From Rhyacichthys aspro (taxonomy: Eukaryota > Chordata > Actinopteri > Gobiiformes > Rhyacichthyidae), in NCBI GenBank assembly GCA_036850595.1, contig CM072156.1, positions 10,843,441 through 10,907,440 on the forward strand: a DNA stretch of 64,000 bases, read 5' to 3'. The notes beneath the pieces were generated by a model, which saw nothing but the letters and a program-made list of their open reading frames with translations, was not told the origin of the DNA and did no database searches. The position numbers and the translations under genes were made by a program. This document shows, piece by piece, positions 38,681-51,549 of the stretch (positions within the stretch are counted from its first letter, which is position 1; the number at the start of each line of letters is the position of its first letter).

Positions 38681-41600
38681 TTATATATATATATATATAT
38701 TCTTTGTGAGTGTCTAGACAGACACAGAAAAAGTTGTGTCCACTGAGCGTTAAAAAAAAAAATAAAAAGGCCTCCATGGCAATTTATTTTAGAGCACTAT
38801 TGTTGTGTAGTTTCAACAATTTGAAACCCTTTCAGAAATCTTCTGTAGACTATGAAAATGCATACTTCAGTCAACATGAGAGAGGCTTTCACACTGGACT
38901 TGGGGCAATAGCTGCTCAAATTGAATCAAAAGTATGATTATTTTTACAGATAAATTCGTGATGGAAACTGTCTACAAAGAGAAAACCTACTGTACTTCGG
39001 TGTAGCCAAGGAAGGGACATGACACTTTCACATCCAAGCAGCACATCCTGTTCTTTCCTCTCTGCCAAGAGTGGACACACACAGGATCACTACAAATCGG
39101 GTTTAAACAAACATTCATGAGCATTTTTTTTCTTTCTTTCATTCACTTCTATTGCTGTTTAATCAGCCCCAGACTTACACAAACTGCTTAGTCTGTATGT
39201 TTCCTAGACCTCGCTTATCTCTACAGCTCCGTAAGACTAAACAAGATCATATTTACAGCCACATGGAAACTTTTGGGCTTGTTTCTCGTTGCCCTCTGTC
39301 CACATAACTGGACAGTGTATGCCATGTGGAGTAACTCATGGGTACTGATGCTCTTGGGTGCTGATGTGTATTTGTTTATGCAGTGATCTGTTTCTCTATT
39401 TTAGGCTGCAGTTTGTTTCTCTTGGTGTGTGCTTTGATTTGCTGTGTGCACGTTCTCTCACTTGTGTGTGGCATGCGTGAGCACTTGTACGTGCGTCTTT
39501 TTATCAAAAAGAACTTTGTGACCTTTCCATGATGGCTTGTCTAAATAAAGATTTTCTCTCCACCTCCCTCATATTTGGAAACCTTGCATGCAATTCTCAC
39601 ACAGCTCAAAAAACAAAACAAAAAAACATTACTTATTTTTCATTATTTGTCCCATCAAAGACATCTACTGTACATTTTATGTTTTCAGATGAAGTATGAT
39701 TTTTTGCAAAGATTTTTTTTTTTCCAAGAATCATAAAGCAGAAACTGCAGAGGCGGCTGCTACCCATGATGATAATGTGACAATATTGCCTCCGTTGTTG
39801 CCTCTATCAACACTAGAAGGCACAATAAAGCAAAAGGATTTGGCTCCATAAAAATATAAGAGTAATTGTGTCCACAGGGAATGCAGTTATATTCCTAATT
39901 GAATGATGCAACAGTGCAAAATCTTTACAGTATGTGCTGGAAAACAGCACATTTAATTGTAATTCATGGTGACTTTTCATAATCCAATCAATCCATCCAT
40001 TTCTACAACATATAACACACAATGGTTATTCCCCATCCCTACGCTTCTCATTAGTCTTTCTGAACTGTAGCCCATACTGTAAGTCACGTCTTACATCTCA
40101 TGATGCCTTTCACATTGTCACATTGTTTTGATGAAATGTTGTTTGAAATATATCAACAGCTCTTTTACTGTATGTCATGATTTGTTGTAGTATAGGCAAA
40201 TGTTACACACTGTACTATTTAGACCAGCTCTATGTATAAATCCTTTTATTTCTGGCTTTTTCTACTGCGGCTACCAAACAACAAACAGCAAAGAGACATT
40301 GGTGGGAATCACGACAAAGAATTTACTGTGCAATTAGATGAACCGGTCATGTTGAAAGACTTTTGAAAGTTTGTAATTTGTTGTCTATTACTCATTATCT
40401 TTATACTCAAACACTCTTTCTGCATTGTTTGTTTTAAACCAACAAAGCCATGTCCCTTTTCCCTTACCCTTAATTTAAATTGCTGGTATTCACCATTACC
40501 TTTCATCAGTCTGTGATGTTGGCAGGTGGGTGCTTTAATGATGTTAATGCAAAATATTGACTGAACAAGTTTTAATTCCTTTAAACTTCTCTCATCATGT
40601 ACCAGTTACATCAACAATAATTCAGACTGCTGAAGTAAAAAAAATCAGAGTGTTACATTTACAAAGAAACCCAACTTTTGTATGTACTCCAAAGCGTTCA
40701 AAAAGCTCTCAATTTCAATTGATTTTTTTTATTTTTATTTTCGACAGCCGTTTTTTGGCAAATTTTGCAGGAATGGTAAGTGTTTAAATGTGTGTGACAG
40801 AAACAGTAAAACAGATCTGGCCTTGTCAAAAAGCATGCAAATAAACCTGACTTTAGACCAATATCCCTATGGCTATCTTAAATGCCACGTGACTAAACCT
40901 TGACTAACATTTTTATGTCACTAATGCCCAGATCAAATGTGTGCTGTTAGATGTGGCAATTAAAATGAATCTAGGTCAAGTCAATTTTAAATTTTAAAGT
41001 CATTTTTAAATCAATAACATACTTAAAACACATTTCTCCTATCCGTTTGCAGCTCCACAGAACCTTACCCCATGTTCAAACCTCTGCAACTTCAGCTGAT
41101 GAATCAATGCAAATCTAAATTAACATAAAAGCACTCAACAGTCCAGCTGCCACTGCCCTCCTAGAGGTTATATTTTTATCACCGATCCCACGAGTGCATT
41201 TTAATTTTTCCACCTTTGACAGAGAGTTAGTCTCCATGCTTTGTGGCTCATTTTTCATCTTGCCTCAATGGGCAAATTACTGAGTGAAGAAATCTATCTG
41301 GCGTTATAACAAGGAAGAGATTGGAAATGGAAAATGCTCAGTGCTGGAACGCCCTCTAAACACATACATATTCATACAAGGCAATGCTACATCCATCATG
41401 AGTTTAAGATTTCAGCTAAGTGTGTGGCTCTACAAACTGTGCATCTGGGTGTATTCTCAACTTGCAAAAGTACTTGTGGTGGCTTTTTGCATTCTTCAGG
41501 CTACAATGTAGTGAGAATGATGATCTAATGAGAGTGTTGTGTAGCCTGTTAGTTGGACTCTCGTATTATCTCTGGAGGGTCCACGGCCACTGATCAGACC

Positions 41601-44600
41601 TGCTTTGTATTCTAGCAGAGAAAAAGCGTAGGGACACAGTTTCTGTGTGAATATACAACACTGTAAACATCTCTGTGCTCCCGTGCTTGGCTGTGCTAAG
41701 TTCACCTGAGCACCTCAAACCACCCATCGGCATGAATCAATTACTATTCAACACAGAGTGGCTGACCTCAAATGTAACAAGCTATCACAACAAGGCAGTG
41801 TGTGTGGCTGTATCTGAACACGTTACATGACTTGAATGCAGTATGTGACACTTGATGAAGGACGCCATGTTATATTATGTGTGTGCACATACACGATATT
41901 TGGCAATGTGCTTCATTTCAATTCCTTATGGAGTGGGCTGTTTGCTGGCAGAAGGCAGCATTAGGCCTCCCTGAAGTGGCCTACTTCTTATTTCCCACTG
42001 TGACACAAGATTTTCCAATGACATCTTGAACTGCCATCAGCCGACAATGTTATGGACTATTTCCAAATGTTGTGTTGCCATTCAGGGCTGTTTAGAGTGG
42101 TTTGAAATTGCCTTTTAGGTTCAGCGCCTTATAGTATAAAATTGGACTGGTTATGTAGCTTTACTAATTTGTGCATTAATTCAAAATTAACCTGATTTTT
42201 TATCCACCAAATCATCTGTCTGTCACATGATGTGCTTTCACTACTACTTGAATCTGTTGGAATGAATTTATTGGAACTCTTAATGCTTCTCTTACACAGG
42301 GTTTGGGTTATCCACAGGTTGTCAAGTATAAGCTATATTTATTGATTTTATTGTATATTGATAAGCACAATCATATTAATAGACGATAATTACAATAATA
42401 AACAAATAAATAAAACTTCAGAATCATTCCTATTCTTTTGCCTTATGTTTTCTTGTCTGGGCAATAAACATGACACAACTCAAGGTTTTGACGGTATCTT
42501 TATTTCCAAATGGGAGAGGGCCAAAGACAGATGCAAAGAACACTCATAAAGTCCAGATCCCAGAGCTGGACTGTGATCAAGGCAGATTACTACAAAAATG
42601 AACACAGCAGCAGTTTCACCACAACAAGCCATGGCAGGGGTTGAGTCATAATTTAACTCCTGTTGGTTTGAAGCAGTCGGGAGAGTTGCCATAGCTTTTT
42701 GAGGAAATAATCATTTGAGGATATGGAGAGATGTGTGCGTATAAGGAGCTCTGACTCCTGAAGTAAAATATTTAGTCTAATGAGGTCTCTCTGAGCAGCT
42801 CTTTGTGGCATAGACTGTAGACGTAATGAGCTGCATAAAGCCTGTAAATCATTCACTGCTATGGCTCATATTGACATCTTCACGTTTAACTGCATCTTGA
42901 GGAAAACTTTGACAACAGAAGCAATGGGGAGGAGAGCCTTTCCAGCTAAATTATTCATTAATAAGTATCCTTTTAATCATGATGGAACATTTGCACTAAC
43001 TAGGTAAATCAATACAGACAAATGTTGGATTGTTTTGCATTATGCACAAACTCAAAGCTGGTACTCTTCTATTTGAACGTAAATACATTCCCAGGCCGTG
43101 ACGTAACTCGTGGTTCTCAAAGCAAGACATAGATAAGGTCTTGTAAAATGTCACAAAGCTGTTCACTGTTACTGCTGTTCGACCACTATGATGAACCTCT
43201 TAGAATAAATGCGCAATAAATACAGGATACATGGATGAAAAATCATTTGAAATAAATAAAACAACTGCCATTTACTACCCTCCAATAAATACATTAAATA
43301 TAAGACAATGAGCCTGATATCACTCAGGCTGGTGTCTAAGGCTCTTTGGTCCCTTGAGGGTGATCACTTGTCTCAGCTCCATAAGACTATGTCCACTTAA
43401 GACCTTGCCTTTGAGTTTGACAATCACATGCACGGAGAAATCAAGTGTTTATTGACTACGATATTATAGATCTGTAGGACTTGGCAGCCACAAGAGGCTC
43501 CAGCTACAGCAAAGTATATACATATACATGCCACACAATCGCTCTCACTCACACACAGGTCAGCAGAATTAGTAAATTGAAGTGTTGCTGCTGACAGCCC
43601 TTGTCCCATTGAGTCAGTAAGACTGTGTTCTGTTCACAGTTAGACACAGTTTTTTTTCACTTCGAGAAAAATGACAGAGCTTCAGTCTGTTGGTGAGAAA
43701 AATAAATGTGTTATTCATTCTCTTGCCTCGCTGGAAAAAAAAAATCCAGTGTGCTGTGTATAAGTCCAATGAATGCACTGTGCCAGAGGTGTCAGTAGAA
43801 AGTGCTGTTAGGAATAACACAAAGAGGTGACATTTGTAAGTGTGTTTTATATTTTTACATCCAGATACTGTCGACTGGCATGACTTTTGACAGACTCCTC
43901 TAATGGCTGAATATCCAGTGTTTAAATAAAATTAGAACCAGTGTAAAGAATCCTTTGTGTGTTGCTTTAATGTCCAGATGATGTCTGATACAATAATGCT
44001 TAAGATCACTTCAATACTGTTTCATTTTTTACACACTTCAGTTACACGTATGTCAACTTTACGATCCGGTCCAAAGCAGTACACTTTTTGCATTTTTGAA
44101 TTTCGTGAAAGTCAAGAGGCAATGTCAATGAAAGCAACCTGAGTGTCTGTTTGTAACCCCAAAGAGAAAACAGAAAGGTGTCTAACATATTAGCTTTCAA
44201 ACAAGTCCACGAGTTTATTCTGAAAGGTTTCTCTGTGCCCTAATACATTTATAATCAACAATCTCCACAGATAAAAACCGAGAAGCACATGTTTGCCCTG
44301 TGGCTGGACAAATTAAGACCGCCGACGTAAGAAATCATCACTAACCTTATGCGCTTCTTGTGCTTTGGACTGATAAATACAAGGCCCCAAGGCTGATGGG
44401 ACTCTCAGGTCACTTCTTCCCAGCTTTAAATTCTTATAAACATAGAATCATTACTAAGAACCAAATGTATGTTAAATTCTCAATGCTCGGGGTAATGTCT
44501 CATGTGATCAAGTACCAGTGTGTCTTTACCAGTCACTCTTTCAGTCAGTCTTTATTCAATGAAACTTTGCATTCAAAATGTTCTCATCTGTCATACTCAA

Positions 44601-44856
44601 GTGTCAGTCTAGTCTCTTTCTGTTCTTTGTCCTGCTCACACCTCACAATGATGCGTATGTGTTTATCAAATGCAAGCTGGAATTTCACAGCCCATGCAAC
44701 CAGTCCGCGCACCTTCACGGCTGGAGACTGAGACTCTCGTTTCTGAGGCTGACTGTTTGATTTTGATATTTTGCCATTTTGAAACATTTTGTGCACAGTT
44801 GCTTTTCTTATGCTTAAAAAATGTCATGCTGATTTTTCAAAAGGCTGGCGTGTATG
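32973..44856. other. No protein gene recognised; possible promoter near 34.5-34.8 kb
   Basis: Open frames are short and lack domains. Around 34440-34760 the sequence turns GC-richer, with CpGs and a GGCCGGCAGC-type tract on the minus strand, so it may hold a transcription start, perhaps for the minus-strand candidate exons to its left. Candidate adra2b polyadenylation signals on the minus strand (AATAAA) lie at 44551-44556 and 44214-44219. Confidence 0.4.
38640..38700. repeat. (AT)n microsatellite
   Basis: About 60 bp of alternating A and T with one TTCTT interruption near 38679. Such tracts are length-variable and difficult to assemble. Confidence 0.95.
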
Positions 44857-46407
44857 TTAAAAGAAAGTGCCCTTGGTGTTTCTGCACAAAATCTTTTTGA
44901 AGGCCTTTCGGAAGTCTTTGTTAAAGATGGTGTAAATGACAGGGTTGAGTGAGGAGTTGCAGTAGCCGATCCAAAAGAAAAACGTAAAGAGAGGATCAGG
45001 GATAACACAGGTCTCTGGGCACACTGCCTGTAAAGAATAAGAAAAGAAGAATGGGAACCAGCACACCACGAAAACACCGATGACCACAGCCAGCACAAAG
45101 GTGAAGCGCTTTTCTCTGTTGATCATGGCCTTACGCCTCGCTGCCCCAGGGTTGTTATCAGACTTGGACTTTCTCCCTGGCACCAGACGAGCCCCCTTTG
45201 AAGTGGCGATCATATCTTTGTACCTCTTGACCGAGCCGGGGGAATGGACCCCTCCTGCGGGCGAGCCGGGCATGCTGGTGCTGCCTCTGCCTCCTCCGTG
45301 GCTATGCTCCACATCGCTCTCTGTGCTCGAACTGTCGCCGTTGTTATTGTCTGCTTTCCTGCCCTTCTGCTTGCCTTTCTTCCCAGACTCTTTGGATTTT
45401 TCAGGGGCCACGGAGGACGGAGAGGAGGGCCCATGGGGGGAGCTGTCAGGGGTCAGTGCTCGGGAAGGGGATGGAGGCTGCAGGAGGTTGTTTGAAGTGG
45501 GATTCTGGGAGGGCTCAGACTCCTGAGAGGGAGAGGGGGTGATGGCAAGGGTGGGGGGTCTTACTTTGGAGGTTTTGTTGGAGGAAGGAGGGGTGCTCTC
45601 CTCATCCTCCTTGCCATTGGCATGCACATGTCGAGGAGTTTGGCTGGGGGTGGCACTGCCCACTCCATCCTTCCTGGGCTCTCCTGGGGGACAGCGTGTC
45701 CTCTGCTTGGCAATCTGGTAGATTCTGATGTAGACGAGGATCATGATGAGGCATGGGGCGAAAAAGGAGCCGATGGTGGAGTAGAGGATGTACCAGCGCT
45801 CATCATTCAGTTGGCACTGAGGGCCCCTGTCCTTCCCCTTTGCCTGCTTCTCACTTTTGTTCAGTGAGAGCAAAGGTGGGAAGGAGATGACAGCCGAAAT
45901 GAGCCACACCACCACAATGGCGGCTTTGATACGCTTGGGAGTCCTCTGGCGGCCATATGTCACCCTGGAGATGGACAGGTAGCGGTCTAAGGAGATGGCA
46001 CAAAGGTGGACAATAGAGGAGGTGCAGAAGAGCACATCCAACGCCAAGTAGATCTCACACCAAAGAGACTTAAAGTACCAGTAACCCAGCAGCTCATTGG
46101 CCAGTGAAAAGGGGATGATGAGAGTGGCCACTAAAATGTCTGCTGCAGCCAGGGACACCAGGAACAGGTTCTGTGGACCTCGGAGAGAGCGGCTGGTCAG
46201 CACAGCTATGATGACCATAATGTTGCCCACTATAGTGAAGACCACCATAAGTGTTATGGCAGTAGCAAAGGCTGCTGTGGCTTCAGGCGAGTAGGGTGCC
46301 AGCTTCAGCATGCTCTCGTTACATGGGACGGATGCCACTCCACTGCTTGTGCTGCTGTTCCAGCCACTAAGCTCCATTGAGCATGCACTCTCCACTGTCG
46401 ATGCCAT
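44857..46407 (-). CDS. adra2b: Alpha-2B adrenergic receptor
   Basis: A single-exon G-protein-coupled receptor of 516 residues for adrenaline and noradrenaline, coupling to Gi at the plasma membrane. Seven hydrophobic segments are clear. Visible class A features: Asp90 in TM2, amine-binding Asp124 in LALDVLFC, DRY at 141-143, agonist-contact Ser210/Thr211/Ser214 in TM5, a likely Cys117-Cys198 disulfide, CWFP at 449-452, NPVIY at 488-492, and Cys508 as a probable palmitoylation site. Possible N-glycosylation sites are Asn17 and Asn30. SLAAADILVATLIIPFSLAN and LLGYWYF are alpha-2B-like rather than 2A or 2C. The third loop (about 232-432) is long, rich in Ser, Pro and Lys, and lacks the glutamate run of human ADRA2B, which is about 450 residues. 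A second Met at residue 11 is an alternative start. Flanking gpat2 and dusp2 fit the human ADRA2B neighbourhood. Intronless structure is normal for this subtype. Confidence 0.93.
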   Translation of the reverse strand: MASTVESACSMELSGWNSSTSSGVASVPCNESMLKLAPYSPEATAAFATAITLMVVFTIVGNIMVIIAVLTSRSLRGPQNLFLVSLAAADILVATLIIPFSLANELLGYWYFKSLWCEIYLALDVLFCTSSIVHLCAISLDRYLSISRVTYGRQRTPKRIKAAIVVVWLISAVISFPPLLSLNKSEKQAKGKDRGPQCQLNDERWYILYSTIGSFFAPCLIMILVYIRIYQIAKQRTRCPPGEPRKDGVGSATPSQTPRHVHANGKEDEESTPPSSNKTSKVRPPTLAITPSPSQESEPSQNPTSNNLLQPPSPSRALTPDSSPHGPSSPSSVAPEKSKESGKKGKQKGRKADNNNGDSSSTESDVEHSHGGGRGSTSMPGSPAGGVHSPGSVKRYKDMIATSKGARLVPGRKSKSDNNPGAARRKAMINREKRFTFVLAVVIGVFVVCWFPFFFSYSLQAVCPETCVIPDPLFTFFFWIGYCNSSLNPVIYTIFNKDFRKAFKKILCRNTKGTFF

Positions 46408-47720
46408 GCCGTTTGTATGAGCTGTGAGAGTCTCACAAAAAAAACAAAAAAAAACAAGGAGCTTTGGTTAAAAATTTGCATTATAGTGCTTAAAACTGCA
46501 TGCTACATACGTGACTGTCCTACATCGTCTCCGTAGCTGTAGCCTAAGTATCAACCGATTTTCCAACGACATAGAATAAAAACATTTCCAGTTTGCATCC
46601 AAGACTAGTGTTACATGCAACCCCTGACGTGGTTAAGTTCAGCAATAAAAAGTGTTTAGTTTGAAGGAAGCAGGAACAAATTTTTAGATTTAGTGTTTTT
46701 AAAATGTATGTCATGTTTACAGTTGTACATTAATGTGAACAAATCAGATTTACAGGACATTTTTAAATGATGTTGTCCTGTTATTTCCACCAAACTGTAA
46801 TCAGACATCGTTATTGCCTAAACATAACCACAAAATATTTATATATAAAATGTGTATATCTTGTTTCGCAAAACCTAATCAAAAAACAAACAAAAAAATG
46901 AGCAAAAATTGTATTTTTAGTAGACCACAACAGATAGTACTTTCTATATATTTACCTCAGTTGTTACTTAATGCCCGCGTTATTTCCAATATTAACTCCC
47001 GTGCAACCTCCACGGCAGCTCTCCCAAGTCCATTGTAAGCACACAGCAGCAGTCCGAAGCGGTGCGTCAAGCCACGGGTCAGTGGTTTTCAATTAAGAAC
47101 CTCGCCTCAGAATTCCTTTCAAAAAATTAGTAAAGAATTTGGCTTAAAAATAAAAACAACAGGCAGCTGAACTGAAACTTCTTGCTCGCGCAAAAAGATA
47201 ATTGGGGATCTCAGTTGTGCTTGTGTTATGTGGGATCAGGCTCATTGAGAGAGAAAAAAACAAGATTAATTCATCAGTCATCTCCACGCGTGTCCCCATT
47301 GAATGGCACATCTAAAGCCACATCGACGAGCAACCAATGCGCAATATTTACAATAGAAGATTGTAGCTGATAAAGTGGGACAAGCGCGTCCAGTCCAAGC
47401 CAACGAGACAGAGTCAAAGTTAGGCTGGCGCGCTGCGTCCTGCGCTTGGAGCCACTCAGCCTTTGGTGGTGTTGAGAAGTGAGTTAATCCCACAGAACTG
47501 CTTCACAACGCGTCTCTGGCCGTGCGGCGCGCTCCCTGGCTTCTCTTGCTGCTCACAAGTTGGCAGGATGCCATGGTGAAGCGCAGCAGCACCTCGCTTG
47601 TGAACTGGACCACAGGATAAAAAGCAATGCGCGCCCTTCCTCCGCGCTCTCCGCTCCCTCTCGCGCGTCTTTTAGCCCTGCTGATGTCACTCTGAAGCTG
47701 TGAGCGTCACGGGATGCTTT
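46408..47720 (-). promoter_or_regulatory. adra2b upstream region with CpG-rich block
   Basis: Directly upstream of the adra2b start. The first kilobase is AT-rich, then 47280-47720 becomes CpG-rich with many GCGC and CGCG motifs, unlike the surrounding DNA. A near-CRE sequence TGATGTCA occurs near 47682. A transcription start in the CpG-rich block and a long 5' untranslated region are inferred; no TATA box was found on the minus strand. Confidence 0.4.
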
Positions 47721-50700
47721 CTTTTCTCTCTATCGGTGTAGCCCCCTACTCCTCCCCTCTTCTCTGTCTCTAAGTCAGTACCCAAGAGGCTGTCATAAAG
47801 CGTCTCTATTAGGCACGGCTTGTTGGGTGGTTCCGCCTTGACCATTTTACTCAGCGGGGCGCTTACTGGGCCAGCTAATATGACACAGCTAGTGCAGACC
47901 ATCTGTTTTCTCAAGCTTCAGCATCATGATCATCTTTTCCATTCAGCCTCTCTGTTACACAGCACTTGTCAAGTTCACCATTTCTGGCTAGTTCCTCTTT
48001 TTATAGACCATAAATAACACTATCCTGAAGAAAACTACTCTGAAGACCAGCCAGTGAAAAGTGCAAAGAATCTTACACGGAGAGCCCCAGAAAACTAAGA
48101 GATCCAAGGTTACACTCAACTCACAAAATTGTACACTAGACTCAGAATGACGATATTTCCGTAAAAGGATTGCTCTCTCTGCAGCAGCGTAAGCCAAGCA
48201 ACTGCAATTCTCATTTCACTGCAAGACAAGGCTGGAGGGGTCAACAACCACTGGATGAAGGTCAGTGTGTAGTCAAGACCACCTGTGTTTTACCACAGGT
48301 GATTAGAAATGTAATAGTCGTAAACAAATGAAAAGAGCTCACTTTTTGCTTTGTTATACAGTTACCAGACTAAAACTGATTGTGGTCCTTTGGTGGGGCA
48401 CATTATTTAAAAAAAAATCTACCTCTAAATTGTTCAGTTCTTCTTAATTTATACAATTTTAAAGGTTTAAAGTTTATGGATGTAAGTGACATAAAAAGTC
48501 AGACAGGTGAGTTACTTAAACCTATGTATATCTGTACAATTTCAAAGAGGACACAAAGTTTCTACCTTTTTTCCCCTTACCTTTGCTTCTTGCTTAAGCA
48601 TTGGCATCATCACTTGACCTCCGTTTTCCTTCAACTGTATTATGCCAAAGATCTCCTTCCCAAACCATTGCACACATCCCTGGGATTTTGTTCATTACAC
48701 CAGGGATCAAGTGGTCTATTGTTTTTTTTTAACAAGTTGAACCTTTTTGTGCAGCATCAATTAAACAGCAGCAGAGTGTGTGCTAAGTTGGTACACACAT
48801 TTAGCAGCCTACACATATACGCTGTGTTATGAATGGTGAGTGGGTAGGAGGTACTCTTTGCTTGTTTTTTTGTGGTGCGTCTCCCACACATTGTTGCATT
48901 AATGAACGAGAAGCCCAGCTAACCACCCATGGAATTACAACTGTGAGTCCTGCTCAATAATTGTACGACCTTCAGCATCCACAGCCAGTAATGGTTGTGC
49001 ATTTTCGCTTCACGCCACACGGTGTAAATATAAAGAAAAAGAGAACAATTCTTTTTGAGAGTGCACTCCAATTAATTGCTTGTGTTTTCCATGGCTGAAC
49101 TTTGACATACTGAAAACGCATTATGGGAGTTGGGTGTGTCACTATTCTCAAGGTTATTGAAATAGAGTGGTAAATACTGTAATGCTCTCTGCACAGAGCC
49201 CCTTTCCTGAAGTGATGTTGTGTAAGAGCATGTGGTAAACCAACGTGTGCAGAATACGGCAGAAAACTCTGCTGTTGAGGATCATGTACAGTGTTTCAGT
49301 GGATTGCCAAAGCCTGGAAAGGGCATCGGAATGAAGCAGCTTCACATGTCCCTTTTTTAAGAATAAGACCATACAATGCTCGTTTCTATTACTCTGTAAA
49401 GTAAACGTGCCTTTAATAATGTTCACACACCTCTAGTTCAGCATGCTGTGGAATTCTAAACGGAGAACAGCATGGTCCAAATTATTGATGACACAGCCCA
49501 GTGGATTTTTTTGGTTGAATTGCTTGCCTTCTACTTCTAGGAAATACAGCATTTTAATTATGTCAACAAAACCCAGCAAGTGACAAGGCCCCAAATACAG
49601 AGTCCTAAAACAAATGCTTCTGCTCTTAAATCTATTCCCTTCAAACCATACTGGCCACTTTTTATTTGTCATGTGACATGCATCCATCATTTTATCAATA
49701 TTTTCAGAAGATCTGATTTGTATTCAATTGAACAAAACATTAAGTTATTCAAGGTCAGGGGCCCATGTCTACGAGAGATCACAAGTCACCAGTGGTGATG
49801 TCCAAGTCAACAGCAACAGGAAGAGAAAAATGAAAGAATTTTTTTTATCTACCTATTTGTTCATATTATTGTGCCCCTTGGAGATATCTTGTGATCCCTG
49901 GGAAACATCCGGGACAAGGGACTGCATTGTGTCAGTACTTGTCCTCACAAATACTGTAGAAGAAAGTGTGTGTGAAACCTGTAAATGACAGGCAGCTCTC
50001 GCAGATGTTTATACATCATTACAGTCATTTACCTTTCTGCATTTGTAATCAGGCACATGTGAATGAATGCTTGAGTGCCTGGTATATCAGTACACTGTAA
50101 TTCTCCAGTGGGCATTATCACACATATTTCTGGTGTTTTCTATTAGCGGTTTTCTCTGAGTGGACATTTTGCTTTGACTGATACAAACTTTAGCTTTGAA
50201 TAGAAAAGTATCACATGATCTGAGCGTATAGCAAGCCTAATAACAAAACACACATAATATATGAATAAATTGCGTTGTATTCATTTAATCTGGACGGACA
50301 AAATTAAATGCAACCATAATCAGTGATAATGCAATGGATTTGAAAGATCCTTGCAATAAAGAGTAAGCTTCAGCAGTCTGCGGGCGCCACCTGCTGGATA
50401 TATCTTAAAGAGGCTTTCTTGTCTTTTGAAACACAGCCACAAGAGGGCACTAACAGATCTAATGCTTGAGCCCGATGCTGTTGAGTGATGATTATTGACT
50501 TGTACGTTTAGCTATAGCTGAGGTGATCTGATTTGTTTATTGGAACTTAAATTTAGAAAGACTGAATTAAAGTATGACATAGTCCTGTTACTTTGATCTA
50601 TATATAAACATTTGGGAATAGCCAATAAAGGCTGATTAAGTACTAAAGATGTTTTATGTCGGAAATATAAAGGTATATCTTACAGGGACATATTACAGCT

Positions 50701-51549
50701 TTCCACTTTCTAGAAACTGCAGTGGCCTGAAATGTGAGACTTGCTGCTTGAGGGCTCTGATTATTTTTGTCAAATCATCTTAAATGTAATTACCCATAAC
50801 AATTTTTCCAGTAGTAGGGATTTAATCTCAGCTCCTTTACTAAATGAATCAGATTGTGCATCTGTTTCAAAAGCACCAAACTCAATTTTGAAAATGCATT
50901 TTGTGACATAGACAGCAGATAAAAAATAAAGACACCGTTACTTTTTCTGTATGTTTTACGGCAGGAATGATTTAAACCTTTCTGAACATATTGTGCTAAA
51001 GACATTTTCTAAAAAAATATTTTGGAATTATAAATAAAGTTAAAAAATATGATTTACACAACAAAAAAACTATTTCATCCAGTCTCAATGCATGTCTAAA
51101 CTATTGAAATTTAGGGTTACTTGTGGACCAGAAATTCCTTCTATGCAGCACAAAGTAAAAAATGTGTCACAGTGTTTGCACCAGAATAGAAATACAGTGT
51201 CACAGCAAAAAAACAAGACAGCCTGTGCAGTAGATCAGTACCAAGAGTCAAAGTAGAAACCATAGATAGAAATACACACAACAACAGACAGAGTGCTACA
51301 AAATTCCCCCAAAAGACTGAGGAACTACTTCTGAGTAGCTTCTCCAACTTGGCTCAGAATGAGTTTGTGTTTTTCTGTAGAGCTTATTGTGACAAAGGTT
51401 TGACCCAGTTTGTCTAGAGTATCCAGTGGCTTTCTGGGTATGCCTCTAAATTGAACACAAATAATACTTTTGTATCCAAATCCGTAATGCTTTGGATCTA
51501 GCGTTAATGAATACGAGAAAGAACAGGGGCCTGGGATTGTTCTGGATGT
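47721..51549. other. No gene recognised
   Basis: The space between adra2b and dusp2. Open frames, including a 150-codon plus-strand one at 48380-48832, show no domain or coding bias. The human neighbourhood has ASTL in this interval; no astacin zinc motif (HExxHxxGFxH) was seen here. Confidence 0.55.

Noticed and set aside
45080..45526. 148-codon plus-strand open frame
   Set aside because: Antisense to the third intracellular loop of adra2b; a shadow produced by its biased codons.
44857..46407. Alpha-2C or fish alpha-2D receptor
   Set aside because: LVATLIIPFSLANELLGYWY and the gpat2/dusp2 neighbours fit alpha-2B; the TM5 and loop start look somewhat 2C-like but are less diagnostic.
48279..48301. 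Short inverted repeat CACCTGTG / CACAGGTG
   Set aside because: The 8-bp stem is within chance expectation for this length of sequence.
48380..48832. 150-codon plus-strand open frame between adra2b and dusp2
   Set aside because: Low-complexity residues, no recognisable family and AT-rich background; most likely chance.
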